A DNA stretch of 64,000 nucleotides from Nanchangia anserum. Lineage in GTDB: Bacteria > Actinomycetota > Actinomycetes > Actinomycetales > Actinomycetaceae. Positions 24,801 through 33,664 of this stretch are shown here, piece after piece. The translations under genes and the position numbers were made by a program. Each line of letters begins with the position of its first letter. Position 1 is the stretch's first letter. Where the stretch lies: NCBI RefSeq assembly GCF_015240065.1, contig NZ_CP060506.1:1426001-1490000 (forward strand), given 5' to 3'. The notes under the pieces are model-generated. The model was not told where the DNA came from, searched no databases, and saw only the letters and a list, made by a program, of their open reading frames with translations.

Positions 24801-25653
24801 GCGAACCTCCTGGCCTCGCGCCGCGCGGTGCGGTCACCGCCCGCCGGCGCGGCGTCCTCCGCCAGGTGGATGCGGCTAAACAGCTTGCGGGTACTGAGGA
24901 TCGCCGTAATCCAGGCGAGGACGATGAATACCGCCGTCATCGCGACCAGCAGGAGCGTCGGGGCCGATTCCAGCCATCCCGGCGCGATGTCACCGAGTGT
25001 GAGAGCGAGCTGGTGTGCCCACGCCGGGGGCGTCACCCACGCGATGGCGACCTGGGCAGTAACTGGGACCTCGTTCATCCCCGTCACGGTTTGGGGGCGC
25101 ATGATGAGGTAGGCGACGATGCAGGCCCCAAGCGCCAGCGGCATGGAGCGTGCCCACCGCACGACGATCATCCCAATCGGGGTGCACATCGCCCACACGA
25201 GTACCTCGCCGACAACGGTGGCACCGAGTGTGCGCGCGATCTGGCCGGGCGCGAGGTCGAGTCCCCAGGTAAGCGCCACGACAACCCCGATGTTGACGCA
25301 CGCCATTGTCCAGATCATCGGGACGAAGGCGCGCCGTAGACGGCGCCGCGTCCGTAGGGCAGCAGCCGCAGTCGACCGAATCCCCCGCCGGCGTACTCGA
25401 GACGCAACGCTGCCGCCGGCATGAGGATTCCCGCGAAGCCCGCAAGATAGTCGGCGTAGCCGATGATGACGCCGGGAGTGATGACTTCTTCGAGCAGGCA
25501 CAGCAGCGGGAGCACGGCGATGAGGAAGGCGGAGGAGAAGATGGATCCGATCACCGACAGGGGTCGCGAGAAGTAACGGGCGCGCACCTCGTACCATCCG
25601 AACATGAGGGCGAGCTTCACGCGATCGGCCACCGGCACCGTGTGCTTACTCAT
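24797..25653 (-). CDS. ABC transporter permease-like membrane protein (internal frameshift)
   Basis: About 285 residues once one missing base near 25332 is restored. The N-terminal part (SKHTVPVADRVKLALMFGW to LRLLPYGRGAVYG) joins the rest at RAFVPMIWTMACVNIG. Roughly six membrane helices are visible. The ATG at 25653 is preceded by AGGGGG at good spacing and overlaps the end of the ATPase gene. It forms the membrane partner of the ATPase encoded just upstream. An ABC-2-like exporter role is inferred from the operon; the sequence itself is only weakly family-like. Confidence 0.68.
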
Positions 25654-26503
25654 GGTCATCCCCCTGACGCGACAGCAGATCGATATAGGCGTCCTCGAGG
25701 TTGGGGCGCGTTACCTCGAGATTGCGCACCTGGGACAGGTCGAGGGAGCGAATGAAGGCCTCCGGGTCGGCGGTGGCGTGGACGTAGCGCCGCTCCTGGT
25801 CGACCCACGTCACCTCGGCGTGCGCGCCCACTCGCTCGCGCAACCGTGCCGGCGTGCCGTCGAAGAGGATGCGCCCGGAGCTGAGGACGACCACCCGCTG
25901 AGCGATGCGCTGGGCCTCACCCATATCGTGACTGGTCATGACGATGGTGGCACCGCGATCGATCTCGTCGGCGAGGACGTCGTGGACCTGCGCCTTGACG
26001 ACGGGATCGAGTCCCGTCGTCGGCTCGTCGAGGACGAGGAGGTCGGGAACGCCGATGAGGGCAGCCGCCAGGTCGGCCCTGCGGCGCTCGCCGCCCGAGA
26101 GCTGGCCGAGACGCTGGGTGAGCTGGTCGCCCAGGCCGACCCGGTCGGCGGCGACCTCGGGGCTGAGGACGTCACGGCCGAGAGCGCGGTAGTGCGCGCC
26201 GACCCAGGAGAGGAACATGCGGAGATTCCACATCCCACGATCACGGCTATGCTGCGCGACCACCCCGATCCGCCCGAGCCAAGCGTCGTCGGGGCGCGCG
26301 GGATCGGCACCCAACACGCGCACCGTGCCCGCATGCGGGCGCTTCGTTCCGACAATCTGTTCGATCAGCGTGGACTTGCCGGCCCCGTTGGGGCCGAGCA
26401 GAACCACGAGCTCGCCCTCGGCGACATCGAGCGAGACCCCCTCGAGGACCTCGTGCTTGCCGTAGGCGAAGCGGACGTTCGTTAGGGCAACGACCGGTTC
26501 CAT
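25646..26503 (-). CDS. ABC transporter ATP-binding protein
   Basis: A 285-residue cytoplasmic ATPase. Walker A is GPNGAGKST, the Q-loop region is GVVAQHSRD, the signature LSGGERRRADLAAALIG, Walker B LLVLDEPTTGLDP, and the switch His is in MTSHDM. The ~70-residue tail after the ATPase core is typical of drug- or lantibiotic-type exporters (CcmA/BcrA-like). ATG 26503 (MEPVVALT) with GGGGGA upstream is the best start. It is first in a four-gene overlapping operon with two membrane proteins and an XRE regulator. Confidence 0.88.
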   Translation of the reverse strand: MEPVVALTNVRFAYGKHEVLEGVSLDVAEGELVVLLGPNGAGKSTLIEQIVGTKRPHAGTVRVLGADPARPDDAWLGRIGVVAQHSRDRGMWNLRMFLSWVGAHYRALGRDVLSPEVAADRVGLGDQLTQRLGQLSGGERRRADLAAALIGVPDLLVLDEPTTGLDPVVKAQVHDVLADEIDRGATIVMTSHDMGEAQRIAQRVVVLSSGRILFDGTPARLRERVGAHAEVTWVDQERRYVHATADPEAFIRSLDLSQVRNLEVTRPNLEDAYIDLLSRQGDDHE

Positions 26504-26539
26504 GTTTTCCCCCATCCATACAGCGCGATAACACGACAA

Positions 26540-26568
26540 AATATAGCAGTTCTACTACATACCGTCGA
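26540..26568 (-). promoter_or_regulatory. Promoter of the ABC exporter operon with overlapping operator dyad
   Basis: On the minus strand TCGACG (+ 26563-26568), 17 bp, TATATT (+ 26540-26545). A near-perfect dyad TAGTAG-AA-CTGCTA lies in the spacer at 26544-26557 and touches the -10. That is a natural repressor site for the XRE protein encoded at the end of the operon. The region is AT-rich compared with its surroundings. Confidence 0.5.
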
Positions 26569-26586
26569 CATACGGGAACAGACCTC

Positions 26587-26615
26587 TTGTTTTTCGATAG
26601 GTTTCGATCGATAAT
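26587..26615 (+). promoter_or_regulatory. Promoter giving a leaderless DUF2975 transcript
   Basis: TTGTTT (26587-26592), 17 bp, GATAAT (26610-26615). The -10 ends only six bases before the ATG at 26622, so transcription should begin at or next to the A of the start codon. No ribosome site is present. Leaderless messages are common in actinobacteria. Confidence 0.55.
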
Positions 26616-26621
26616 CGAGAT

Positions 26622-27098
26622 ATGCGGCTTCACAACGGTGTCTTTCTCGGCTGTCTCGTCTTCTTCGCATTCGCGTGCGTCGTCGTCCAGGTGGGCCTCA
26701 TCCCGGCCTTGGCCGTCGACCTCGTGCGCGAGTGGAATCTCCCGGTGCCGGTGGTCGCCATCGCCGCCGCGTGCGCCATCGCGGCCCTCGTGTGCGCCGA
26801 GGTCGTCCTCTACGGCCTCGCTCGCCTGTCGCGGCTGAGCACCGGTCGCGACGGCATCGACACCCCGGCCCTGCGCTACCTCGCGCTCATGCAAGCGGCG
26901 AGCCTGGTCACCGCGGGGTTCACCCTCATCGCCGCGGCGACGTTCCTCATCGGCTCGCCGGCGGGCCACATCGGCGTCTCGGCGATCTGCGTTCTCAGCG
27001 TCGTCGTCCCTCTGGCCCTGTGGCTGGTCATCCGGGTTGCGCGCCAGGTTCTCGCCGCGGCGATCGCCGACCGCCGCGAGCTGGCGGCGGTGATCTAG
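26622..27098 (+). CDS. DUF2975 family membrane protein
   Basis: A 158-residue protein with four predicted transmembrane helices (~5-28, 45-68, 88-115, 122-145). A polar segment between helices two and three (LSRLSTGRDGIDTPALRYL) matches the DUF2975 layout. The family is found next to small HTH regulators of the YozG type, as here: the next gene starts at the base after the stop codon. Function unknown. The message appears leaderless. Confidence 0.78.
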   Translation: MRLHNGVFLGCLVFFAFACVVVQVGLIPALAVDLVREWNLPVPVVAIAAACAIAALVCAEVVLYGLARLSRLSTGRDGIDTPALRYLALMQAASLVTAGFTLIAAATFLIGSPAGHIGVSAICVLSVVVPLALWLVIRVARQVLAAAIADRRELAAVI

Positions 27099-27365
27099 AT
27101 GATCGCGTGTCGCATCGATGTGCTGTTGGCCGAGCGCGGCATGGGGGTCGGCGAGTGCGCCGAACGTGTCGGCATCTCCCCGGCGAACCTCGCCGTCTTA
27201 AAAAACGGGCGCGCCAAAGCCATCCGGTTCACGACCCTCGAGGCACTGTGCCGCGTTCTCGAGTGCCAACCCGGCGATCTGCTGCGTTACGTCGACAACG
27301 AGGCGGCCTCATCGATTCCGCCCTCGCCCACGACGACGAGCCGATCGATGCCGGCGTCGCGCTGA
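27099..27365 (+). CDS. Small XRE/YozG-like HTH regulator
   Basis: An 88-residue frame. Residues 1-68 are a typical HTH domain of the DUF2975-associated type (LAERGMGVGECAERVGISPA, then the hallmark ECQPGDLLRYV). The last ~20 residues (Ser/Pro/Thr-rich) run 79 bp into the convergent ABC gene and look non-native. The true end may be near 27300, with a small indel. It probably autoregulates the pair. Confidence 0.75.
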   Translation: MIACRIDVLLAERGMGVGECAERVGISPANLAVLKNGRAKAIRFTTLEALCRVLECQPGDLLRYVDNEAASSIPPSPTTTSRSMPASR

Positions 27366-28985
27366 GACAGCGCATCGGCCGGAGCCGTGTGGGTGACCTC
27401 GAGGATCGTCGCGTCGGGGAAGATCTCGCGCACGCTCGCGCGAACGCGATCCGCCAGCTCGGGATCGAGGTGCGAGGTGAACTCGTCGAGAACGACGAGA
27501 TGGGCGTCGACGAGGAACGCACGCGCGAGGGCGAGGCGCTGAGCCTGGCCGCCCGAGAGGGTCGCCGCGCGCTCCCCCACGCGCGCCTCGAGGCCTCCCA
27601 TCCGTCGCACATCCTCGCCCAGCTGGGCGGCGTCGAGGGCCGCCCACAGCTCGTCGTCACTGGCGGCCGGGGCAACCAGCCGCAGATTCGAGGCGATCGT
27701 GCCCGTGAACAGGTGGGGACGTTGGTCGACGACGGCGATCCGCCTGCGTAGCGCCTCGACACGGTAGCCGCGAATGTCCGTGCCGTCCATGCGCATGCAA
27801 CCCGATTGCGGATCCCAGTAGCGCAGCGCGAGGGCGAGCAGGGTCGACTTTCCGGCACCCGTCGCCCCGACGAAAGCCGTCCACTTTCCCGCCGGCGCCC
27901 GCACCGTTGCCTCGCGCACGACGGGGCAGCCGCGGCGCGCCCCGGCGTGGGCGGATAGGCGAAGGTGACCCGGTCCCACACGACCTCGGGGGCGCGGGTG
28001 AGGCCACGCGTGTCGGGACCGTCGGCGACGGCTGGCGGCGTGTGAACGAGGGTGTGGACGCGTCGGGCGGCGGCCAGCGACGTCGCCAGGCTCGTCGAGA
28101 AGTCCTCGACTCCGCGCACGACCTCCCAGCTGCGCCACGCGACGACGGCGATAGCGGCCACCGCCCACGCCGCCGCCCCTGCCCTGACCGCCAGCGCGGT
28201 CGGGGCGACGACCATGGCCAACAGACCGACCTGCACGACGCCGCGACGAACCGCGAGGACCCGGGTGAGCCGGGCGTCTTGTACGCGCACGCGATCCTGC
28301 GCCTCGGCGAGAGAGGATAGCCGCGCCGTCTCGACTCCGTAGCCGACGACCTCGGCCACGCCCTGCACCGAGTCGGTGAGCTGTTGGGCGACGTCGCCCT
28401 TGGCACCGAGGTTGCTCAATGAGGCCACGCGGGCGACATCGTGACCGGCGTAGGCACACACGAGCAAGGTGATGACGACGATGGCCAGGCCGGCCGCACC
28501 CGCCTGAACGCCGCCGACGACGCCGATCGCCGTGCACGCGAGCAGCGGGACGACGATGGCCGAGATTGCCGGGGCGATCGTATGGGCGAAAAAGACCTCG
28601 ATGCGGTCGATGTCCGTCGTCAAGCGCGCGAGCAGGTCACCCGAGCGCGCTCCCGCGAGCGCCGCGGGAGAGGCCGGGATGAGGCGGACGAAGCAGGCGC
28701 GCCGCAGCAGCTCGAGCGCCCGGAAGGCGACGCTGTGGCCGAGGAACTGTTCGGCGTAGTGACACAGGCCTTTGACGAGGCACAGGAGCACCATGGCGGC
28801 GATGAGGGCGCCGAGTACTCCCCACGACGGCCCCGGGACCTGTGTTGCCAGGCCGACCGCGGCACCCGCGGCCAGGCCGTAGAGGACACAGCCCAGGACG
28901 TGATCGAGGATGCGGGCGAGGATCGACCGGTGAGCGGCGCGAGGACCGGACGCGTCTCAGACACCAACCAGCGACACACCTTCAT
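27287..28985 (-). CDS. ABC exporter, fused permease/ATPase, CydC-like (two apparent indels)
   Basis: About 566 residues when two missing bases are restored, one near 28940 (after SETRPVLA) and one in the GGGG at 27923-27926. In order: an exporter membrane domain of six helices (~20-310) with a conserved GDLLARLTTDID, then an ATPase with Walker A GATGAGKST, signature LSGGQAQRLALARAF and Walker B LVVLDEFTSHLD. The gene starts at ATG 28985, overlapping the partner gene by ATGA. With that partner it forms a heterodimeric exporter resembling CydDC (cysteine/glutathione export needed for cytochrome bd) or other type IV drug exporters. No cydAB genes are in the window, so the CydC name is only a likeness. 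Confidence 0.78.
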
Positions 28986-30674
28986 CGCTCCACCTCCTCG
29001 GCGAGGACGCCGCCGGCCAACGCGACAACGCGGTCGCACCCGGCCAGCGTCGTGCGTCGGTGGGTGACGAGAATGACCGTGTAATCGCGCCCGATCTGCG
29101 TCAGCGTCTGAGTGATCGCGGCCTCGGATGCCAGGTCGATCGAACTCGTCGGCTCGTCAAGAACGAGCAGGCGCCGGCCCGAGACGAATGCGCGAGCGAG
29201 CGACAGACGCTGCGCCTGCCCGCCCGACAGGCCCGATCCGCGCTCGCCGATCACGGTGTCGAGGCCGTGCGGCAGCGCGCGCACCTCCTCGTCCAGCCGC
29301 GCCAGCCGCAGCGCCGCCCACATGTCAGCCTCGCGGGCTGCGGGAGCCGCGAGCGCGAGGTTGTCGCGGACGGTCCCGGTGAACAGCCATGTCGATTGGG
29401 ACACGAGGGCGGAGGCTGCCCGCAGTGCCGGCGGCGTCGCGGGGATGCCGTCGAGCGTGATCGTCCCCGCGTTCGGGCTGAGCGTTCCCGTGAGCAGGTT
29501 GATGAGAGTCGTCTTGCCCTGCCCGGACGGCCCGACGATGGCGACGTGCTCGCCCGGGGCGACGTCGAGGTCGAGGCCGTGCAGCACCTCGGTGCCGCCG
29601 GGGTGGGCGAAGGTCAGACCCGCAGCGGTGAGGCGGGGCGCGCGCCGGGCGGCATCGCCGAGCACGGCCGGGGTACCGGTCTCGCCGGAGTCGGGGCGCG
29701 GCCGGCCGAGGAACTTGCGCGCCCCGGCCTGGTTGGCTCGCCCGCCCATGCCGACGTAGAAAAAACCGCCGATCTGGGCCATCGGTTCGAGCATGAGGAG
29801 GGTGAGGGCGATGATCGAGGCGGCCTCGCCCCCACCGATGGCCCCGCTGCGGCAGCGCCACGCGGCGACAACCAGCCCGAGGGTGAGGAAGGCGAGGTAG
29901 AAGCCGGCGTCGATGACGAAGAGGACGAGCTGATTCGACTTGAGCATGCGCATCGTCGAGGCCCGATTCTTCTCGCCCGCGGCCGCGAGCTCATCGGCCA
30001 TGCGGCGCGCCGAGCCGGTGACGGCGAGCGTTTCCAGGCCCTGAATGGCGTCGAGGTAGCGGGCGGCGAGTTCGCCGCGGGCGCGGCGCGACCCGGCCCC
30101 GGCCCGGCGCGAGACCCGGGTGAACACCCACACGAGGGCGGGGGCGCCGGGGTGAGGACGAGGAGGATGAGGGCGGTGACGGGATCGACGAGCAGTGCCA
30201 TGACGGCGAGGGCGACAAACGGGGTGAGTAAGCGCCGGCGAGCGGCCCGAGGTAGGTCTGGCGGTACAGGGCAATCTTCTCGACACCCTGGGTCATGAGC
30301 GCGATCAGTCCCCCGGTGCGCCGCGCCGCGAGACGTGCGGGTCCCAGCGCGAAGGCGTGACGCATCAGGCGCGTTTGCAGCCTCGCCACGAGCCTGGCGG
30401 CGGAGCGCTGCTGAATGCCGATGCGTGCGGCCTCGCTGAGTCCGGCCAGGACGATCCAGGCGATGGGATGGATCCCGAGGGGAACGGCCCCGGCGGGCAG
30501 CGCGGTGACGACGTCGCCGATCCACACGCACACCATGGCGGCACACAGGCTCGTCACGAGGGACAGGGCCGCCGAGATCGCGACGGCGAGGCAGTCACGC
30601 CGCGTCGACAACCCGATGCGGCGCTCAGCCTCGCTCAGCGGCGGGCCGACGTGGCGCGGAAAAGGCGATCCCAT
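28982..30674 (-). CDS. ABC exporter, fused permease/ATPase, CydD-like (two apparent indels)
   Basis: About 564 residues after restoring two bases: one near 30232 (GPLAGA to LLTPFVALAVM) and one in the G run at 30140-30144 (LTPAP to ALVWVFTRVSRR). Six membrane helices are followed by an ATPase with Walker A GPSGQGKTT, signature LSGGQAQRLSLARAF and Walker B LLVLDEPTSSIDL. The start is ATG 30674 with GAAGGA five bases upstream. It is the first gene of the two-gene exporter, just beyond the rplL terminator. The breaks fit sequencing error better than gene decay, because every conserved block is intact. Confidence 0.78.
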
Positions 30675-30702
30675 AGTCATCCTTCGCTGCCGGGGAATAG
30701 GC

Positions 30703-30738
30703 AAACGCCCCGGTACCGCGGAGGGTACCGGGGCGTTT
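30703..30738 (-). terminator. Terminator of the rplJ-rplL operon
   Basis: Perfect 15-bp stem AAACGCCCCGGTACC / GGTACCGGGGCGTTT with a six-base loop, ending in TTT on the minus strand, 36 bp beyond the rplL stop. Confidence 0.8.
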
Positions 30739-30773
30739 CTCACGCGGCAAGCCGCGTGAACAGGCGCAGTCCC

Positions 30774-31163
30774 TTACTTGAGGGTGACCTTGGCGCCGGC
30801 CTCTTCGAGGTCGGCCTTGGCCTTCTCGGCGTCTTCCTTGGCCGCACCCTCGAGGATCGCCTTGGGGGCGCCCTCGACGAGCTCCTTGGCGTCCTTCAGG
30901 CCCAGGCCCGGGATCAGCTGGCGAACGACCTTGATGACACCGATCTTCTTGGCGCCGGCGTCCTCGAGGACGACGTCGAACTCGGTCTTCTCTTCGGCCT
31001 CTTCGGCGGCACCCGCGCCGGGAGCGGCGGCGACGACGGCGGCGGCCGGGGCGGCGGCCTCAACGTCGAAGGTCTCCTCGAACTGCTTGACGAAGTCCGA
31101 GAGCTCCAGCAGGGTCATTTCCTTGAACGCGTCGAGCAGTTCTTCGGCGGAAAGCTTAGCCAT
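30774..31163 (-). CDS. rplL: 50S ribosomal protein L7/L12
   Basis: A 129-residue stalk protein. It has the N-terminal dimerisation helices ([20 protein letters not shown]), an Ala/Pro/Gly-rich hinge (~36-55), and the C-terminal factor-binding domain with the conserved [10 protein letters not shown] and [15 protein letters not shown]. It recruits and stimulates translation GTPases. It follows rplJ after 57 bp in the usual order. Confidence 0.97.
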   Translation of the reverse strand: MAKLSAEELLDAFKEMTLLELSDFVKQFEETFDVEAAAPAAAVVAAAPGAGAAEEAEEKTEFDVVLEDAGAKKIGVIKVVRQLIPGLGLKDAKELVEGAPKAILEGAAKEDAEKAKADLEEAGAKVTLK

Positions 31164-31220
31164 GAGTAGGTTCCTTTCATCACTCTGCGATATCGCAGAA
31201 AATCCGGTGTCGGGTGCCGC

Positions 31221-31742
31221 TTAGGCGGCCTTTTCCTGCTTCTCGCGCAGGGCGTCGATGGTGCGGACCATCTTGGTGGCGGGAGCGGCGAACAGAGCCG
31301 CGGCCTGGGACTGCTTGGCGATGAACGCACCGGCAAGCTTGGCGAGGGTGACCTCGCGCGAATCCAGGTCGGCGAGCGCCTTGACGCCGTCGGCGTCGAG
31401 CAGCTTCCCGTCCATTGCGCCGGCCTTGATGACCAGCTTCTCGTTCTCCTTCGCGAAGTCGCGCAGAGCCTTGGCGGCGTCGACCGCCTCGCCGGAGACG
31501 AACACGATGGCCGTGGGGCCCTTGAGTTCGTCAACCAGGTAGTCCATACCGGCGTTCTTGGCGGCGATACGGGCAAGCGTGTTCTTCGTGACGGAGTAGG
31601 TGGCGTGCGCCCGCAGCGCGTTGCGCAGATCGGTCATCTGCGAAACGGTCAGGCCGCGGTACTCGGTGAGCAGCAGGGCGGAGCTGGTGCGGAACTTCTC
31701 CTCCAGCTCGGCGATGGCCGCTTCCTTGTTGGGCTTTGCCAT
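31221..31742 (-). CDS. rplJ: 50S ribosomal protein L10
   Basis: A 173-residue protein that anchors L7/L12 dimers to 23S rRNA. The conserved N-terminus is KEAAIAELEEKFRTSSALLL followed by TEYRGLTVSQMTDLR, with the rRNA-binding KNTLARIAAKNAG. Alternating helices end in a C-terminal L12-binding helix. It starts at ATG 31742 after GGAAGGAGG. The leader upstream carries a hairpin/U-tract attenuator typical of L10 autoregulation. Confidence 0.97.
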   Translation of the reverse strand: MAKPNKEAAIAELEEKFRTSSALLLTEYRGLTVSQMTDLRNALRAHATYSVTKNTLARIAAKNAGMDYLVDELKGPTAIVFVSGEAVDAAKALRDFAKENEKLVIKAGAMDGKLLDADGVKALADLDSREVTLAKLAGAFIAKQSQAAALFAAPATKMVRTIDALREKQEKAA

Positions 31743-31893
31743 GACCCTCCTTCCATGTCACGCCGCCGGTGGCGCAACAGAAAAACCCCGCGCAGGAGCA
31801 CGGGGCACGCGAGGATCGCGGTCGTTCACCTGCGCTGGTCCCGCTTGCGCGGCCTTCGGTACTGTCGTACACCGGCGGTCTTGGGCACGTGCC
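31743..31893 (-). ncRNA. Ribosomal protein L10 leader
   Basis: The ~150-nt untranslated region between the predicted promoter and rplJ is rich in paired segments (ACCGAAGGCCGCGCAAGCGG; CAGCGCAGGTGAACG) and ends in an intrinsic terminator. L10 leaders bind the L10-(L7/L12) complex and choose between terminator and antiterminator. The call rests on position, structure and the terminator; I did not score it against the Rfam model. Confidence 0.7.
31781..31806 (-). terminator. Attenuator hairpin in the rplJ leader
   Basis: On the minus strand GCCCCGTG, a short loop and CGCGGGG are followed by TTTTT, a canonical intrinsic terminator about 40 nt before the rplJ start codon. It should act as the regulated attenuator. 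Confidence 0.75.
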
Positions 31894-31922
31894 AAGCTAG
31901 CACGTTCGCCCGATCAAACCAA
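31894..31922 (-). promoter_or_regulatory. Promoter of rplJ-rplL
   Basis: Minus-strand TTGGTT (+ 31917-31922), 17 bp, TAGCTT (+ 31894-31899), placing the start point near 31887, upstream of the L10 leader. Confidence 0.5.
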
Positions 31923-31959
31923 CCGGCGCACCCCAACCGTGAGCGGACTCACGCGGCGC

Positions 31960-33534
31960 TTAGGCAAACGCGGCGATCGCGGCGATGCACAGAATCTTGA
32001 TGATGATGGCGTAGGCGAACAGGGCGGCGTAGCCGGCCTCGATGCGCTCGTCCGCGACGCGAGCAGAGGCGTAGGCGAGGATGGCCGGCTGACCGACGAA
32101 CCCGGCGAGCGCTCCGGCCGTTCGCTGCGCCGACAACCCGAGCAGCCGCCCGGCGGCGACGATGGCGGCCGCCGAGGCCGCAACGACGACGAGGGCGATC
32201 CCGCCGATTTTCACGCCCTCGAGCGTGAAGGCGTTCGCGGCAAAGGCGGGTCCCGAGGCCAGGCCGACGGCGACGAGGAAGATGAGGAGTCCCAGCTGGC
32301 GCACGGTGAGGTTCGCGGCCTGGGGCAGCACCCACACGAGCGGCCCCGTGCGCTGTAGCGCGCCGAGGATCATCCCGACGATGAGCGGTCCGCATGCCAT
32401 TCCCAGGGTGAACGGCGCGCCGCCGGGCAGCGTGAAGGAGAGCAAACCGGCGACGAGGCCGAGCAGCATCCCTAGGCCCAGCCCGAGCGGGTCGACCTCG
32501 GAGACGTCGCGCTGGGAATCGCCGAAGAATTGCGCAACGCCGCCCAGTTCCTCGCGCGAGGCCACGACGAGGACCCGGTCGCCCAGCTCCAGGCTCAGGT
32601 CGTCGGCGGCCAGCAGTTCGAGGTCGCCGCGCTGAACGCGCATGATGATGCCGCCGAACCGCGAGGCCATCCCCAGCTCGCCGACGCTGCGCCCGGCCAG
32701 TTCCTTGCGCGAGACGAGAAAGTAGCGGAAGTCGACCTCGTCGCGGTGAGCTTCCAGATGCTCGTCGTCGACCTCATGGCCGAGCCACTCGATCGCGGCG
32801 CGCGCGTGATCGGGCGCGGACACGAGGAGGACGCGATCGCCGGCGAGCAGTTCCTCGCCGGGCGAGACGACGCGGGTGCGCCCGGCGCGCTGAAGATAGG
32901 ACAGTCGCACCGTGCCCTCCTGCCAGCCGGGAATGCGGCGCAGCGCGGTGTCGGAGTCGATGGCGATCGTGCGCGCCTCGAGGCTGGCCCCGGCGAGCGA
33001 GGGGGTGTCGGAGGTGGCCGGCCACGAGCGCGTGACCACCGCGGCGACGACGAGGATGGTGACGACGACCCCGACGGGATACCCAATCGCGTAGCCGACG
33101 CCGGGAGCCACCGAGCCCGCCGCGTCGTTGGCGGCCGCGAGCGCCGGGGTCGACGTCAACGCGCCGGCATAGGCTCCCGTGATGTAATCGACGTCCACCC
33201 CGAGGATGCGGCCGATCCCCCAGGCGGCGGCGCCGACGACGACGAGGATTGCCGCGGCCGCGGCGAACAGGCCGCCCTGGCGGGTGATGTCGCGAAAGAA
33301 GGTCGCGCCCGCGGCGAGGCCGACGGTGTAGACGAATAGCGCCAGGCCGACGGCCTGGATGAGTTCGAGGCCCTGCGCGGTCTCGGGGACGAGGGCTCCC
33401 ACGGCCAGGCCGATGAACAGCGCCCCGGCGGCGCCGAGTTTGATGGGGCCGAACCTGATGCTGCCCAGCAGTGCACCGAGGGTGATGACAAGGAAGATCG
33501 TCAGCAGCGGATTAGCCGCGAGGAGGGAACTCAT
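31960..33534 (-). CDS. AspT/YidE/YbjL-type antiporter with TrkA-C (RCK_C) domains
   Basis: About 524 residues. Two hydrophobic halves of ~5 helices each (~1-170 and ~370-520), with related motifs such as GLAVGALVPETAQGLELIQAVG and NLTVRQLGLLIFLVAVGLASGPAFA, flank a cytoplasmic pair of RCK_C domains (~190-355, e.g. RSVGELGMASRFGGIIMRVQRG). This is the AspT-YidE-YbjL duplication architecture. Known members exchange aspartate/alanine or related amino and organic acids; RCK_C domains usually sense a nucleotide or metabolite. The start is placed at ATG 33534 (MSSLLAANPLLT); a GTG 12 codons upstream is possible. Substrate unknown. Confidence 0.85.
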   Translation of the reverse strand: MSSLLAANPLLTIFLVITLGALLGSIRFGPIKLGAAGALFIGLAVGALVPETAQGLELIQAVGLALFVYTVGLAAGATFFRDITRQGGLFAAAAAILVVVGAAAWGIGRILGVDVDYITGAYAGALTSTPALAAANDAAGSVAPGVGYAIGYPVGVVVTILVVAAVVTRSWPATSDTPSLAGASLEARTIAIDSDTALRRIPGWQEGTVRLSYLQRAGRTRVVSPGEELLAGDRVLLVSAPDHARAAIEWLGHEVDDEHLEAHRDEVDFRYFLVSRKELAGRSVGELGMASRFGGIIMRVQRGDLELLAADDLSLELGDRVLVVASREELGGVAQFFGDSQRDVSEVDPLGLGLGMLLGLVAGLLSFTLPGGAPFTLGMACGPLIVGMILGALQRTGPLVWVLPQAANLTVRQLGLLIFLVAVGLASGPAFAANAFTLEGVKIGGIALVVVAASAAAIVAAGRLLGLSAQRTAGALAGFVGQPAILAYASARVADERIEAGYAALFAYAIIIKILCIAAIAAFA

Positions 33535-33610
33535 GGGCCTATCGTGCCCAGTCGTGGCGACGGAGTCCACCGTGCGCGAGAGCGTCGATCCTGCTATACG
33601 CTGCAGGGAT

Positions 33611-33625
33611 ATGACTCGCTGTCAT
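33611..33625 (+). promoter_or_regulatory. Perfect ATGAC-N5-GTCAT dyad upstream of the DHA2 exporter
   Basis: ATGAC (33611-33615), TCGCT, GTCAT (33621-33625) lies ~40 bp before the exporter ATG and just after a -10-like TATACG (33595-33600). It fits an operator for a drug-responsive repressor, but no regulator gene is adjacent. Confidence 0.4.
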
Positions 33626-33664
33626 TAACTGGGCGGTGGGGACACCGCGCCGGAAGGAGGACAT

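Noticed and set aside
27287-30674. Calling the ABC pair cydCD
   Set aside because: Heterodimer architecture fits, but no cydAB or CydDC-specific residues could be confirmed, so only the likeness is stated.
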